Assembly: GCA_963741305.1 (NCBI GenBank)
Contig: CAVUHL010000003.1
Span: 6,014,001-6,078,000, forward strand
Direction of reading: 5' to 3'
Length of the DNA stretch: 64,000 nucleotides
Origin: DATMER01 sp963741305
GTDB taxonomy: Bacteria > Acidobacteriota > Thermoanaerobaculia > Multivoradales > UBA5704
Shown: one piece after another, positions 1-7,420 of the stretch
How the letters are laid out: every line of letters begins with the position of its first letter
Numbering within the stretch: the stretch's first letter is position 1
Translations under genes and position numbers: made by a program
Notes under the pieces: generated by a model
The model's input: only the letters and a program-made list of their open reading frames with translations
Database searches by the model: none
Told to the model about the DNA's origin: nothing

Positions 1-53
1 AGGGCCGGCGCGAGAATCAGGAGGAGGACGGCCAGCCAGGCGAAGCGCCTCAC
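1..53 (-). CDS. Start of an exported protein (partial, runs off the window)
   Basis: Only the first 17 codons are visible. Reading leftward from a GTG at 53-51, they encode two arginines followed by a continuous hydrophobic stretch (FAWLAVLLLILAPAL), a typical signal-peptide start. The GTG overlaps the TGA stop of the upstream TPM-domain gene in a GTGA arrangement, which implies translational coupling. TPM-domain genes often occur next to a second, signal-peptide-bearing TPM (YgcG-like) gene, so that is the likely identity, but the rest lies outside the window. The product cannot be named from what is visible. Confidence 0.5.
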   Translation of the reverse strand, partial: MRRFAWLAVLLLILAPA

Positions 54-673
54 CCGCACACCTCGTTGGCCAGCTCGTCGACGTCGTCATGGGCACGGGG
101 CAGGGCCGGACCGCAGACGTGCGCAAGGATCCGCACCCTCTCCGCGATGCGGACGCCGTCCTCCCCCTGGCGCACTCCGGCCTCGATGGCGCCGATGGCG
201 CGCTGCCACGACTCGGTCGCAGCCAGGGCTTCGAGCCCGAGATCGGTCACCACCACCGCCTCCCGCTCCAGGACCGAGACGTAGAGGAGGAAGCCGGTCC
301 GGCCAGCCGTGCCATGGACGCGCTTCTCCAGGAACAGGCGGCTGGCGGCGGTCTCGGCAAGACGCCGGCGGGCCGCGGGGCGAGTCAGCAGCCGGCGGAG
401 CCCCGGGAACCGGGACGCGGTCAGCCCGCCGAGAAGGCCGGCAACGACGGGATCGATCACGAACCAGAGGAGCCCGAACTCCCAGCGGGAGAAGAGCAGA
501 AAGGTGAGAGCGGCGAGCCCCACCACGATGCCGGCGATCAGATCGGCGTGGAGGTACGAGCCCGAACGGGCGCGGACAGCCACCACCAGTTCGGCGCTGG
601 TGGCAGCCTCCACCTCCTGCACCGCTTCGGTGAGCGCCCTCTTCGCCTCGTCGGTGAGAAACGGCTTCCCCAT
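50..673 (-). CDS. TPM-domain (YgcG/Psb32-like) membrane protein
   Basis: The protein starts at MGKPFLTDEAKRAL, the usual opening of TPM domains: a helix followed by an E-x-x-T-x-A-E-L-V-V-A-V strand. After about residue 40 come two hydrophobic segments (roughly residues 44-62 and 68-83), then a second half with the strand-rich LLYVSVLEREAVVVTDLGL that completes a TPM fold. It is therefore probably an inner-membrane protein with a soluble TPM domain split around a hairpin. TPM proteins have been linked to acid phosphatase activity and photosystem repair, but the function here is unknown. I chose the ATG at 673 over longer in-frame starts because the family begins there and it leaves a 28-bp gap to the divergent gene. 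Its stop overlaps the next gene. Confidence 0.7.
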   Translation of the reverse strand: MGKPFLTDEAKRALTEAVQEVEAATSAELVVAVRARSGSYLHADLIAGIVVGLAALTFLLFSRWEFGLLWFVIDPVVAGLLGGLTASRFPGLRRLLTRPAARRRLAETAASRLFLEKRVHGTAGRTGFLLYVSVLEREAVVVTDLGLEALAATESWQRAIGAIEAGVRQGEDGVRIAERVRILAHVCGPALPRAHDDVDELANEVCG

Positions 674-701
674 GGGTCGGCGGCAGTCTACCGTATATGG
701 C

Positions 702-1310
702 ATGAGCATCCCCCGCTGGACCGTCCCCCGGTGTCACCGTTCGGAGCGTCTCTGGGAAGGAATCCCTTCACTGCCTCTCGCCCTGGCCGATGGCAGCGGC
801 GCGCCCGAGCAGGCCACCGCCGTCCGGCTCTGCTGGGACGACGAGGCCCTCCATGTCAGGTTCGATTGCGAGGACCGGGATGCCTGGGGGACGTTCAGGC
901 ACCGGGACGATCCGCTCTGGCAGGAGGAGGTGGTGGAGGTCTTCCTCGCCCCTGGGAAGGTGGATCCGGTCCGCTATGTGGAGATCGAGGTGAGCCCGCT
1001 CGGCGTCCTCTTCGACGCCCGCATCCACAACCCCACCGGGCTGCGGGCGGACATGACCGCGGACCTATCCTGGGACTGCCCCGGTCTCCGCTGGCAGGTC
1101 GGGCGAGGTGCGGAGAGGCAGGACTGGTGGGCGGAGCTGTCGATCCCTTGGGATATCGTCCCCCCGAGGCTCTGGCGCGCCAACTTCTACCGGGTCGAGC
1201 GGCCGCGGGACGGCACTGCCGAGTTCACCGGCTGGTCCCCGACCCTCACGAGCCCCGCCGACTTTCACAAGCCGGAGCGGTTCGGGTTGCTGGAACTGGA
1301 CATCGCCTGA
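702..1310 (+). CDS. CBM9-like / DOMON-like carbohydrate-binding protein
   Basis: This 202-aa protein has the strand and motif order of the family 9 carbohydrate-binding superfamily. It contains AVRLCWDDEALHVRFDCED, then a DDPLWQEEVVEVFLAP motif, then YVEIEVSPLGVLFDARI, and finally WWAELSIPWDIV. The D-D-P-L-W-x-E-E-V-V-E motif is characteristic. No signal peptide is visible from this start. Stand-alone copies occur widely in Acidobacteriota and their ligand is unknown. The start at MSIPRW was chosen because longer in-frame extensions run antisense through the TPM gene. It is divergent from that gene with only 28 bp between the starts, so any promoters must overlap. The downstream Uma2-type gene begins 41 bp later on the same strand. 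Confidence 0.65.
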   Translation: MSIPRWTVPRCHRSERLWEGIPSLPLALADGSGAPEQATAVRLCWDDEALHVRFDCEDRDAWGTFRHRDDPLWQEEVVEVFLAPGKVDPVRYVEIEVSPLGVLFDARIHNPTGLRADMTADLSWDCPGLRWQVGRGAERQDWWAELSIPWDIVPPRLWRANFYRVERPRDGTAEFTGWSPTLTSPADFHKPERFGLLELDIA

Positions 1311-1351
1311 CACGTGGTAACATGTCGAAGAAGCGCTGGAGGGGAGCCACC

Positions 1352-1909
1352 ATGGCCATCCGAGACATAGCCCGACGCAAGCTCACCTACGAGGATTACG
1401 TGCTCTTCCCCGAGGACGGTCAGCGTCATGAAATCATCGACGGAGAGCACTACGTGTCCCCAGCGCCTACCCCGAAGCACCAGCGGGTTTCGATGCGGTT
1501 GTCAATCCGCGTGGGAGGATTCGTCGAGCAGCGGAGGCTGGGCGAGGTCTTCGCCTCTCCCATTGATGTTCTCCTCTCTCGGCATGACGTTCTGCAGCCG
1601 GATCTTCTGTTCATCTCCCACGAACGCGCCACGATCCTGAAGGACAAGAACATTCAGGGAGCGCCGGACCTCGTCGTGGAGATCCTGTCCGAGAGCACCC
1701 GCAAGCTCGACGAGCGGCTGAAGCTTGCCCGCTACGAGCTGCTCGGAGTGCGCGAATACTGGATCGTCGATCCCCTGGCCGACCGGATCCACGTCTTCCG
1801 GCCGGAAGGGGAGTCGTTCCGCAAGGCCGCGGAGCTATCTGGCGGAGACGTCCTCACGACCCCGCTGCTGCCGGGGCTGGAGATTCCTCTGCAGTACCTC
1901 TTCCAGTAG
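1352..1909 (+). CDS. Uma2-family putative endonuclease
   Basis: This 185-aa protein of the Uma2 (DUF820) family has a PD-(D/E)xK-type restriction-endonuclease fold. The N-terminal RRKLTYEDYVLFPEDGQRHEIIDGE is the family opening. The core has LQPDLLF (aspartate), DLVVEILSEST (glutamate) and a following KLARYELLGVREYWIVDP block. Uma2 genes are often multicopy; a second one lies at 52.7 kb in this window. Their role is not established, although a nuclease activity is predicted. The start at 1352 has a strong GGAGGGG Shine-Dalgarno sequence about 5 nt upstream. An in-frame ATG at 1322 would add ten residues but has no such site. The gene is probably autonomous. Confidence 0.8.
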   Translation: MAIRDIARRKLTYEDYVLFPEDGQRHEIIDGEHYVSPAPTPKHQRVSMRLSIRVGGFVEQRRLGEVFASPIDVLLSRHDVLQPDLLFISHERATILKDKNIQGAPDLVVEILSESTRKLDERLKLARYELLGVREYWIVDPLADRIHVFRPEGESFRKAAELSGGDVLTTPLLPGLEIPLQYLFQ

Positions 1910-1939
1910 CGTGTATCCTTCCGCGGTCCCCGGACCGCC

Positions 1940-3337
1940 ATGGATCTCCGCCGCCTCTCCGACCGCACCGCCTCTCGCCTGACCTGGGCCTTCTTTGCCC
2001 TCGGTCTGGCCATCTCTCTCGTCATGGTGGCGCGCAGCCAGGTCGGGGGGGACCAGCTCAACCTCCTCGCGCGGGGTTGGCTGCTCGCGGACGAGGGCCG
2101 CTGGATCTCGTACGGCAACCCCATGTCCACCGGCGGCAAGGCGCCGGGCGGGATCACCAGCCTGCTCGTCGGCATCCCCCTGATACTCTGGCGGGATCAC
2201 CGCGCTCCCACCCTGGTCATCCTGCTCTGCCACGTGCTCGCGTACCTGATCCTGGACCGGACGCTCCGCCGCGTCTTCGGTCCGCGCGAGCGCGTGATCT
2301 TCGCCGTCCTCTATTGGCTGAACCCGTGGCGGATGTACTTCTCGGCCTTCCTCTGGAACCCGAACTACCTCTTCCTGTTCGGCGCGGTCCACCTATGGGC
2401 CTGCTGGGCTCAGCGCGAGCGCGCCCGCTTCGTCCCGTCCTTTCTCCTCGGGGCCGGGCTCCTGCTGGCGTTCCAGATCCACGCGTCCTTCCTGCTGCTG
2501 GCAGCCGCGAGCGCCTTCCTCTGGTGGCGGGGGTACTTCAAGCCGCACTGGACCGGCGGCATCCTCGGCGCAGTCCTGGCAGCCCTCCCGCTGGTCCCCT
2601 GGGTGCTGGACCTGATTCGGCAGCCCGCCATCCTCACCGATGCCGACAAGGGATTCCTGGGCCGGGGGCTCCTCTACGTCTTCCCCTTGCTGCGCGGGAT
2701 CGGCTACTGGTTCCGCTACTCTTCGCTGGCGGTGTCGGAGAAGGTGCTCGCCTTCGACTTCGGCGATTTCTTGGACCCTGAGGCGGGAGCCCGGCTGGGT
2801 GCGGGGGTCTCGGACGTGACCAGCGCGCTGCTCCCGGTCACTCTGGTCCTCCCTCTCCTGGCCAACATCTGGCTGTGGAGACGATTCCGGAGCAGATGGA
2901 GGAGGAACTGGCGAAAGAAGCTGCCGGCGGGGGCTTCGGACCGGACCTGGCTGAAGGGATACGTGCTGTGGACATTCCTGGCCGCGGTCGTGGTCTTCTC
3001 CCTCTCCCCGACCACGATCATGATGTGGCAGGCGCTGATCGTCCTCCACGCCGCGGTGCTGCCGCTGGTCCTCTGGGTGGGCGTCCTCGGCCGCAGCCGG
3101 CACGCCGGCCGGGTCGGCAGCGGCCTGTGGGCCTACACCGCGGCCGAGATCGTCCTCCTGCTGCTCATCCCCCTGGGCAGCATGCACTACCGGTGCTCGG
3201 GGCACGACGGCTCGGACAGCTTCGGCCTGGACCTGCGGCACGACCACCGGATGCTGCACGAGTTGCACGTCCACGCCACCTGCCCCCTGCCGGTGAACCG
3301 GCCCGGCGGCTGGTGGCCGGACGTGCTGCCCGAATGA
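1940..3337 (+). CDS. Polytopic membrane protein, GT-C glycosyltransferase-like
   Basis: This 465-aa protein is strongly hydrophobic, with about ten predicted membrane segments. The first is at residues 15-31, followed by a periplasmic loop containing GGDQLNLLARGWLLADEG and GGKAPGG. Many short segments follow (for example residues 72-92, 124-140 and 155-175). An acidic first loop, aromatic-rich LYWLNPWRMYFSAFLWNPN and a cytoplasmic RFRSRWRRNWRKK stretch resemble GT-C glycosyltransferases such as ArnT/PMT-type mannosyltransferases. I do not see a definitive catalytic motif. The last 45 residues are hydrophilic and His-rich. It starts 30 bp after the Uma2 gene and ends 6 bp before the convergent aquaporin stop, so it may share the Uma2 transcript. 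Family assignment is inference only. Confidence 0.55.
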   Translation: MDLRRLSDRTASRLTWAFFALGLAISLVMVARSQVGGDQLNLLARGWLLADEGRWISYGNPMSTGGKAPGGITSLLVGIPLILWRDHRAPTLVILLCHVLAYLILDRTLRRVFGPRERVIFAVLYWLNPWRMYFSAFLWNPNYLFLFGAVHLWACWAQRERARFVPSFLLGAGLLLAFQIHASFLLLAAASAFLWWRGYFKPHWTGGILGAVLAALPLVPWVLDLIRQPAILTDADKGFLGRGLLYVFPLLRGIGYWFRYSSLAVSEKVLAFDFGDFLDPEAGARLGAGVSDVTSALLPVTLVLPLLANIWLWRRFRSRWRRNWRKKLPAGASDRTWLKGYVLWTFLAAVVVFSLSPTTIMMWQALIVLHAAVLPLVLWVGVLGRSRHAGRVGSGLWAYTAAEIVLLLLIPLGSMHYRCSGHDGSDSFGLDLRHDHRMLHELHVHATCPLPVNRPGGWWPDVLPE

Positions 3338-3343
3338 AATGAG

Positions 3344-4012
3344 CTACCGGGCGCTCGGGGGCTTCCTCTCCTCGAACACGGTCTTGTAGAGCAGGCCGGC
3401 GAGGACGGCACCCGCGATCGGCCCCACGAAGTAGAGCCAGATGTTGTCGAAGTTGCCGGTCGCGAGCGCGGGGCCGAGGGTGCGCGCCGGGTTCAGGCTG
3501 CCGCCGGTCAGCGGACCGCCCATGAGGATGCAGAAGGTCAGAGTGAGGCCGATGGCGAGGCCGGCGGGGATCGTGGCCTTGCCGCTGATGCCGGCGTTCA
3601 TGATCGTGTTGACCAGGAAGAAGGTCAGGATCAGCTCCAGCACCAGGCCCTGGGTGGGGCTGACGCCGTCCGCCAGGACCGTGGCACCGAGGCTGCCCCG
3701 CCGCTCGCCGAGCACCCAGGAAAGGACGAACGCGCCCACGATGCCGCCCAGGAGCTGGACGGCGACATAGGCCAGGGCCCGGGCCGTGTCGATCTTGCCC
3801 GCGGCCCAGACGCCCAGCGTCACCGCCGGGTTGATGTGGGTCCCCGAGATGTGCCCGTAGGCGTAGGCGAAGCCCACGATCACCAGGCCGTGGGCGAGCG
3901 CGACCCCCACCAGCCCTCCTTCACCCAGCGCTCCGGCCCCGGCCCCGATGAAGATCAGGGCGAAGGTACCGATGAACTCGGCGAGGAGCGAAGTCGAAAG
4001 CTTGTCGTACAT
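3344..4012 (-). CDS. MIP-family aquaporin channel with a TIP2-like filter
   Basis: This 222-aa major intrinsic protein has six hydrophobic segments and both half-helix motifs: NPA at residues 61-63 and NPA followed by Arg at 174-177. When aligned by the fixed spacing to E. coli AqpZ, the aromatic/arginine selectivity filter reads His41, Ile162, Gly171, Arg177. That differs from the Phe-His-Thr-Arg filter of strict water channels. The His-Ile-Gly-Arg set is the one found in plant TIP2 aquaporins, which conduct ammonia as well as water, so a wider pore for ammonia or a small neutral solute is possible. The gene is divergent from selD, with 75 bp between the starts. No GlpF-type filter residues are present, so glycerol is less likely. 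Confidence 0.9.
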   Translation of the reverse strand: MYDKLSTSLLAEFIGTFALIFIGAGAGALGEGGLVGVALAHGLVIVGFAYAYGHISGTHINPAVTLGVWAAGKIDTARALAYVAVQLLGGIVGAFVLSWVLGERRGSLGATVLADGVSPTQGLVLELILTFFLVNTIMNAGISGKATIPAGLAIGLTLTFCILMGGPLTGGSLNPARTLGPALATGNFDNIWLYFVGPIAGAVLAGLLYKTVFEERKPPSAR

Positions 4013-4087
4013 ACACAGACCCTCCGTTGACGATCAGAAGACACTCACCTGCCAGACTTGCGAGAAGAATAATAGAATGCCGGCGTC

Positions 4088-5149
4088 ATGGCACTCTTTC
4101 GACGCAAGTTCCGCCTGACCGCCTGCGCCACGACCGGCGGCTGAGCGGCCAAGATAGGTCCGGGGGACCTTTCCGAGATGATCGGCCCGCTCGTCCGGCT
4201 TGCCGGACGGGATGAGAGGATCCTCGTCGGTCCGGAAACCGCGGACGATGCCGGCGTCTACCTCCTCGGCGGTCCCGGCGGGCATGCCCTGGTGGCCACG
4301 GCCGACTTCATCACCCCGGTCTGCGACGATCCCCGCCGCTTCGGCCGGGTGGCTGCCGCCAACTCGCTCTCGGACGTCTACGCCATGGGCGGCCGGCCGC
4401 TGTTCGCGCTGAACCTCTGCTGCTTCCCGCCGCTGGACGATCCCGATGCGCAGGCCTTGCAGGGCATCCTCGAAGGCGCTGCCGCCACACTGGCCGAAGC
4501 CGGGGCCGTGCTGCTTGGCGGCCACTCGGTGCGCGATCCGGAGCTCAAGTTCGGGCTCGCCGTGATCGGCGAGGCCGATCCCGCCCGCCTCCTCACCAAT
4601 GCCGGCGCCCGGCCGGGAGACCGGCTGATCCTCACCAAGCCGCTGGGCACGGGAGTCCTGGTCAACGCCTTCAAGGTGGATCGGATCGACGAGGCCGGCC
4701 TCGAGCCCGTGCTGCGCGAGATGGAGCGCCTCAACGCCGAGGCGAGCCGCCTGGCCCTGGCCCACGGGGCCCATGCCGCCACCGACGTCACCGGCTTCGG
4801 CCTCACCGGCCATGCCCTGGGGATGGCCCGCGCCTCCGCCGCCGGCCTGCGGATCGTCTTCGAGCGGCTGCCGGTCCACGACGGCTTCTACCGCCTGGTC
4901 GAGAAAGGGATCTCCACGGGCTGCACCGATGCCAACGAGGCCAATGTCGCGCCGGTCTTCGCCGACCGCGTCGGCCTGGACCGCGTGCGGAAAGAGATCC
5001 TCTTCGATCCCCAGACCTCCGGGGGCCTGCTGCTGGCGACGCCGCCGGAACAGGCCGGGGCGCTTCTGGAAGCCCTGCTGGCCGGAGGCCACAGGGCCGC
5101 CGAGATCGGCGAGGTGCTCGAAGGACCGGCGCGGATCGAAGTGGTGTAG
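4088..5149 (+). CDS. selD: Selenide, water dikinase; selenocysteine-containing SelD
   Basis: SelD makes selenophosphate from selenide and ATP, the selenium donor for Sec-tRNA. The recognisable body (from 4178) has the Asp-rich ADDAGVYLL, the block ATADFITPVCDDPRRFGR, the motif SDVYAMGG, GFGLTGHALGM and the C-terminal LFDPQTSGGLLLA. Called from the first ATG after the in-frame UGA, it would lack the catalytic N terminus. Extending upstream in frame to the ATG at 4088 restores it: ACATTGG, an in-frame TGA at 4142-4144, then AAKIGPGDLSEM. The TGA sits exactly at the catalytic Cys/Sec position, three residues before the conserved Lys (Lys22). The full length of 353 aa with Sec19 matches the family. 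An in-frame TAG at 4073 bounds the start. The Shine-Dalgarno site is weak. The stop lies inside a REP palindrome. Confidence 0.93.
4153..4173 (+). promoter_or_regulatory. Bacterial SECIS hairpin in selD
   Basis: Twelve nucleotides after the UGA (4142-4144) lies a perfect stem AGGTCC / GGACCT closing a GGG loop (4162-4164). Below it is a T-T mismatch and a further GA/TC pair. The apical loop begins 17 nt after the UGA and starts with guanine. Both features fit the bacterial SECIS pattern, which needs an apical loop within about 16-37 nt and a G in its first two positions. SelB would bind this hairpin to insert selenocysteine. The energy was not computed. Confidence 0.8.
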
Positions 5150-5202
5150 GGGCGGCTCTTGTGGCCGCCCTCCCGAAGGGCACCCACAAGGGGCGCCCCT
5201 AC
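5146..5202. repeat. 57-bp GTAGGGGCG-type REP palindrome, copy 1
   Basis: The element runs from GTAGGGGCGG to CCGCCC-type inverted halves and ends GCGCCCCTAC, forming a long imperfect hairpin. It fills the gap between convergent selD and the yceH-like gene, and supplies both stops: TAG of selD in its left GTAG and TAG of the opposite gene in its right CTAC. A near-identical copy in inverted orientation lies at 54813-54869. It may also act as a bidirectional terminator. Confidence 0.8.
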
Positions 5203-5855
5203 AGCAGCGACTTCAGCAACTCCACGTCCTCAGCCAGCTTCGCGACGATCTCTTCCAGCTTCGCGACGCGGGCGGAGAGCGCTCCGGGCAGGGGGCCGGC
5301 CGGAAGCTCCGGCTCGGCGATCGGGGTGGAGGCCCGGGGAGCAGGCTCCGCCACGTCACCTACCAGGTGGGTCCAGCGGATCTCCTTCTGGCCGGTACGG
5401 CGGGGCAGCTCGATGACGAGCGGCTCGTCCATGCCGGCCATGCGCTGCAGCGCCTCCTCGACCTCCTCGACCGAGGCGAACGGGTGCATGCGCTCGCTGC
5501 GGGTGCGGAGCTCGCCGGGCGTCTGCGCACCGCGCAGGAGGAGCAGCGTCATCAGCGCCTTGCCCGCGCGGTCCAGACCCCAGCGGCGGACCACGCTCTG
5601 CTGCCACTTCTCGCTGCGCGCCCCCTCCGTCCGCCAGACGAGCACCTCCTGGCGCAGCCGCTCCAGGGCCTCGATGACCTGACCCTCGGTCAGGTCCATG
5701 ACGGGCTCGCGGTTCGTCTTCTGGTTGCAGGCGAGCAGAAGGGAGTTCACCGTCAGAGGGTAGGCCTCCGGGGTCGTCTGCTCCTTCTCGAGGAGCGAGC
5801 CGAGCACCCGGACCTCAGCCGGATCGAGCTTTCTGGGGATGCGGGTCGAGGCCAC
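5199..5855 (-). CDS. YceH-like DUF480 (UPF0502) winged-helix protein
   Basis: This 218-aa protein opens with the UPF0502 signature RKLDPAEVRVLGSLLEKEQTTPEAYPLTVNS, followed by LACNQKTNREPVMDLTEGQV. Two winged-helix repeats occupy about residues 1-90 and 90-170, the second carrying GKALMTLLLLRGAQTPGELRTR. The C terminus is a Pro/Ala linker and a coiled coil with heptad-like LPGALSARVAKLEEIVAKLAEDVELLKSLL. YceH has no settled function; DNA binding is suggested by the fold. The length and motif order match the family. It is monocistronic, convergent with selD, and its stop codon lies within the REP element. Confidence 0.88.
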   Translation of the reverse strand: MASTRIPRKLDPAEVRVLGSLLEKEQTTPEAYPLTVNSLLLACNQKTNREPVMDLTEGQVIEALERLRQEVLVWRTEGARSEKWQQSVVRRWGLDRAGKALMTLLLLRGAQTPGELRTRSERMHPFASVEEVEEALQRMAGMDEPLVIELPRRTGQKEIRWTHLVGDVAEPAPRASTPIAEPELPAGPLPGALSARVAKLEEIVAKLAEDVELLKSLL

Positions 5856-6251
5856 GGAAGAGATTCTATCTTCCCCCCTTGATTTTGTCCCCCAGAGATG
5901 CCACCATCCTCCTTAACGACTCGGATACAGACTTTGGACGTTGTTTCGAAGACATTGCCCGCCTGATTTCCCTTGCCCGCAGCAACTGTACCCAAACGCA
6001 TCGAATCCCAGAGAGTGTGGAAGTACTACAGGGGAGTGGAATGTCGAGCGCGCCAGGGTCAGCCAAGCGGGTCAGGCATATCGGACGAGCGGCTCCTTGC
6101 AGCGGAAGTTGCCGTACCGGAGGTGCAGGGTCCGTTCGGATGAGGAGAGCTGAAGCGTGTTTTTTCTTGTTTTATTGTCCCTCTTGAGGAGGGGCGGAGG
6201 TGGCCGTGGCAACACGGCGAAACGGAAACACTTGTTGCAAGGAGCTTAGAA
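5856..6251 (+). other. 396-bp gap before the cold-shock gene; no gene assigned
   Basis: No coding sequence here has family support. The last part is probably the long 5' leader usual for cold-shock mRNAs. Just before the start codon, GCAACA (about 6210) can pair with TGTTGC (about 6234) around an A-rich loop, a hairpin that would hold the AAGGAGC ribosome-binding site at its foot. The middle part (6020-6150) is GC-rich with several short complementary stretches. It could encode a small RNA, but I see no SRP, tmRNA, RNase P or 6S signature. Confidence 0.3.
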
Positions 6252-6458
6252 ATGGCTGAAGAAGGTGTCGTAAAGTGGTTCAATGACGCGAAGGGCTATG
6301 GGTTCATCGTGCGGCAGCAGGGGCCGGACGTCTTCGTCCATCACGCCTCGATTGTTGCCGAGGGCTTCCGGACCCTGGCCGAAGGGGACAAGGTTACCTT
6401 CGATGTTGTCGAAGGGCCAAAGGGACTTCAGGCGAAGAACGTCGTCAAAGTCTCCTGA
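6252..6458 (+). CDS. Cold-shock domain protein (CspA family)
   Basis: This 68-aa protein is a single cold-shock OB-fold domain. It has the RNP1 motif KGYGFI at residues 13-18, the RNP2 motif DVFVHH at about 26-31, the opening VVKWFNDAKGYGF and a closing VVEGPKGLQAKNVVKV. It binds single-stranded nucleic acid and acts as an RNA chaperone in the cytoplasm. The length is standard. The start has an AAGGAG site about 9 nt upstream. The gene stands alone behind a long leader and is followed 20 bp later by a strong intrinsic terminator shared with the convergent protease gene. Family assignment is certain; the paralogue cannot be told. Confidence 0.95.
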   Translation: MAEEGVVKWFNDAKGYGFIVRQQGPDVFVHHASIVAEGFRTLAEGDKVTFDVVEGPKGLQAKNVVKVS

Positions 6459-6478
6459 GCCGTTCCCCTTTGCCTGAG

Positions 6479-6508
6479 CGCCCCGCTGGGACTGTTCCCA
6501 GCGGGGCG
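6479..6508. terminator. Intrinsic terminator between csp and the M48 gene
   Basis: A perfect 13-bp stem (CGCCCCGCTGGGA / TCCCAGCGGGGCG) closes a four-base loop, followed by TTCTT on the plus strand. It lies 20 bp after the csp stop and 8 bp before the convergent M48 stop, and can serve both strands. Confidence 0.85.
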
Positions 6509-6516
6509 TTCTTGCG

Positions 6517-7323
6517 TTAGCGGAACTGGGAGCGGAACTGCTGGAAGTTGTTCGTGTCGTTGGTCAGAGACGACCGGCGCGGCAGCCTGGACGCCTCGGC
6601 CTCGATGGTCTGGATCCGTGTCTCGGTCAGCGGGTGGCTGGAGAAGAACTGCTCCACCTTGGACGGCTGGCGCCGCCGCATTTCAAGCATCTCGCCGTAG
6701 AAGCCCACCATCCCCGCCGGGTCGTACCCGGCCGCGTAGGTGTAGCGCACGCCCAGGCGGTCGGCCTCGAGCTCCGCGTTACGGCTGTAGTTGGTAAGGA
6801 TGCCCGTACCAAGGAGTTGGGCTGCGATCTGCTTGCCCTGGCCCGGGTTGCGCCCCAGCAGCAGGCCGGCGATCGCGTTGTAGCCATAGGCCCGGGTCAT
6901 GAGCTGGGTGCCGTGACGGGCCGAGCCGTGGCCGATCTCATGCGCGAGCACGCCGGCCAGCTCGGACAGCGTGTCCGCCTCGGCGATCAGCCCGGAGTTG
7001 ACGTACACCAGGCCGCCCGGCAGGTTGAAGGCGTTCACGGTCTTGTCCTGCACGATGGCGAAGTCCCAGCGCCGGTTGCCCAGCGGAGTCTGGCTGGCGA
7101 TCCGCCGTCCCACCGTGTTCAGGTAGGAGCTGTCGATGACCCGGGCCTGCTGAGACACCTGGGACCGAAGGTCGTTCCGCATCCCCCACTCCTGATCGAG
7201 GGACACGAGGTTCAAGGCGGCACCCGCCGTGGTGGCGCAAGCGAGTACGGCGATCGTCAGAACGGCCATGGCGGCCGTGAAAGGGCTTGGTCGGCTGATT
7301 CGTGAGGTCATTCGCGGTTTCAT
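6517..7323 (-). CDS. Exported M48-family zinc metalloprotease
   Basis: This 268-aa protein has an N-terminal export signal with a hydrophobic core at residues 16-30. A VLAC sequence ending at Cys29 could be a lipobox, although cleavage after AGA is also possible. The M48 core follows, with AFNLPGGLVYVNSGLI, the zinc motif HEIGH (His128, Glu129, His132) and the downstream ELEADRLG that supplies the third ligand. The architecture matches LoiP/BepA-type periplasmic proteases involved in outer-membrane protein quality control, but there is no TPR tail. An AGGAGG site precedes the ATG. It is followed by the shared terminator and sits 97 bp downstream of the ftsB-like gene on the same strand. Confidence 0.88.
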   Translation of the reverse strand: MKPRMTSRISRPSPFTAAMAVLTIAVLACATTAGAALNLVSLDQEWGMRNDLRSQVSQQARVIDSSYLNTVGRRIASQTPLGNRRWDFAIVQDKTVNAFNLPGGLVYVNSGLIAEADTLSELAGVLAHEIGHGSARHGTQLMTRAYGYNAIAGLLLGRNPGQGKQIAAQLLGTGILTNYSRNAELEADRLGVRYTYAAGYDPAGMVGFYGEMLEMRRRQPSKVEQFFSSHPLTETRIQTIEAEASRLPRRSSLTNDTNNFQQFRSQFR

Positions 7324-7420
7324 GGTCGGTTCCTCCTCTGGGGTACTCCGCGTCCAGTCGCACCTTCCCTTAAAGGCAAGCTGCGTGCCAGCTTGCCGAG
7401 ATCCCAGAAGCTCTTTGTTT

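Noticed and set aside
89..1909. Very long plus-strand open frame covering the TPM gene and on through the Uma2 gene.
   Set aside because: The first ~1.2 kb reads opposite to the TPM gene or out of frame with the CBM9-like gene and shows no family motif. Only its last 185 codons (from 1352) are the real Uma2 gene.
4178..5149. SelD starting at the ATG at 4178.
   Set aside because: This start removes the catalytic loop including the Sec position and the conserved Lys. The in-frame upstream sequence restores both.
5879..6187. Possible 102-aa plus-strand protein upstream of the cold-shock gene.
   Set aside because: No ribosome-binding site, no conserved motif, and the region is more likely leader or promoter DNA.
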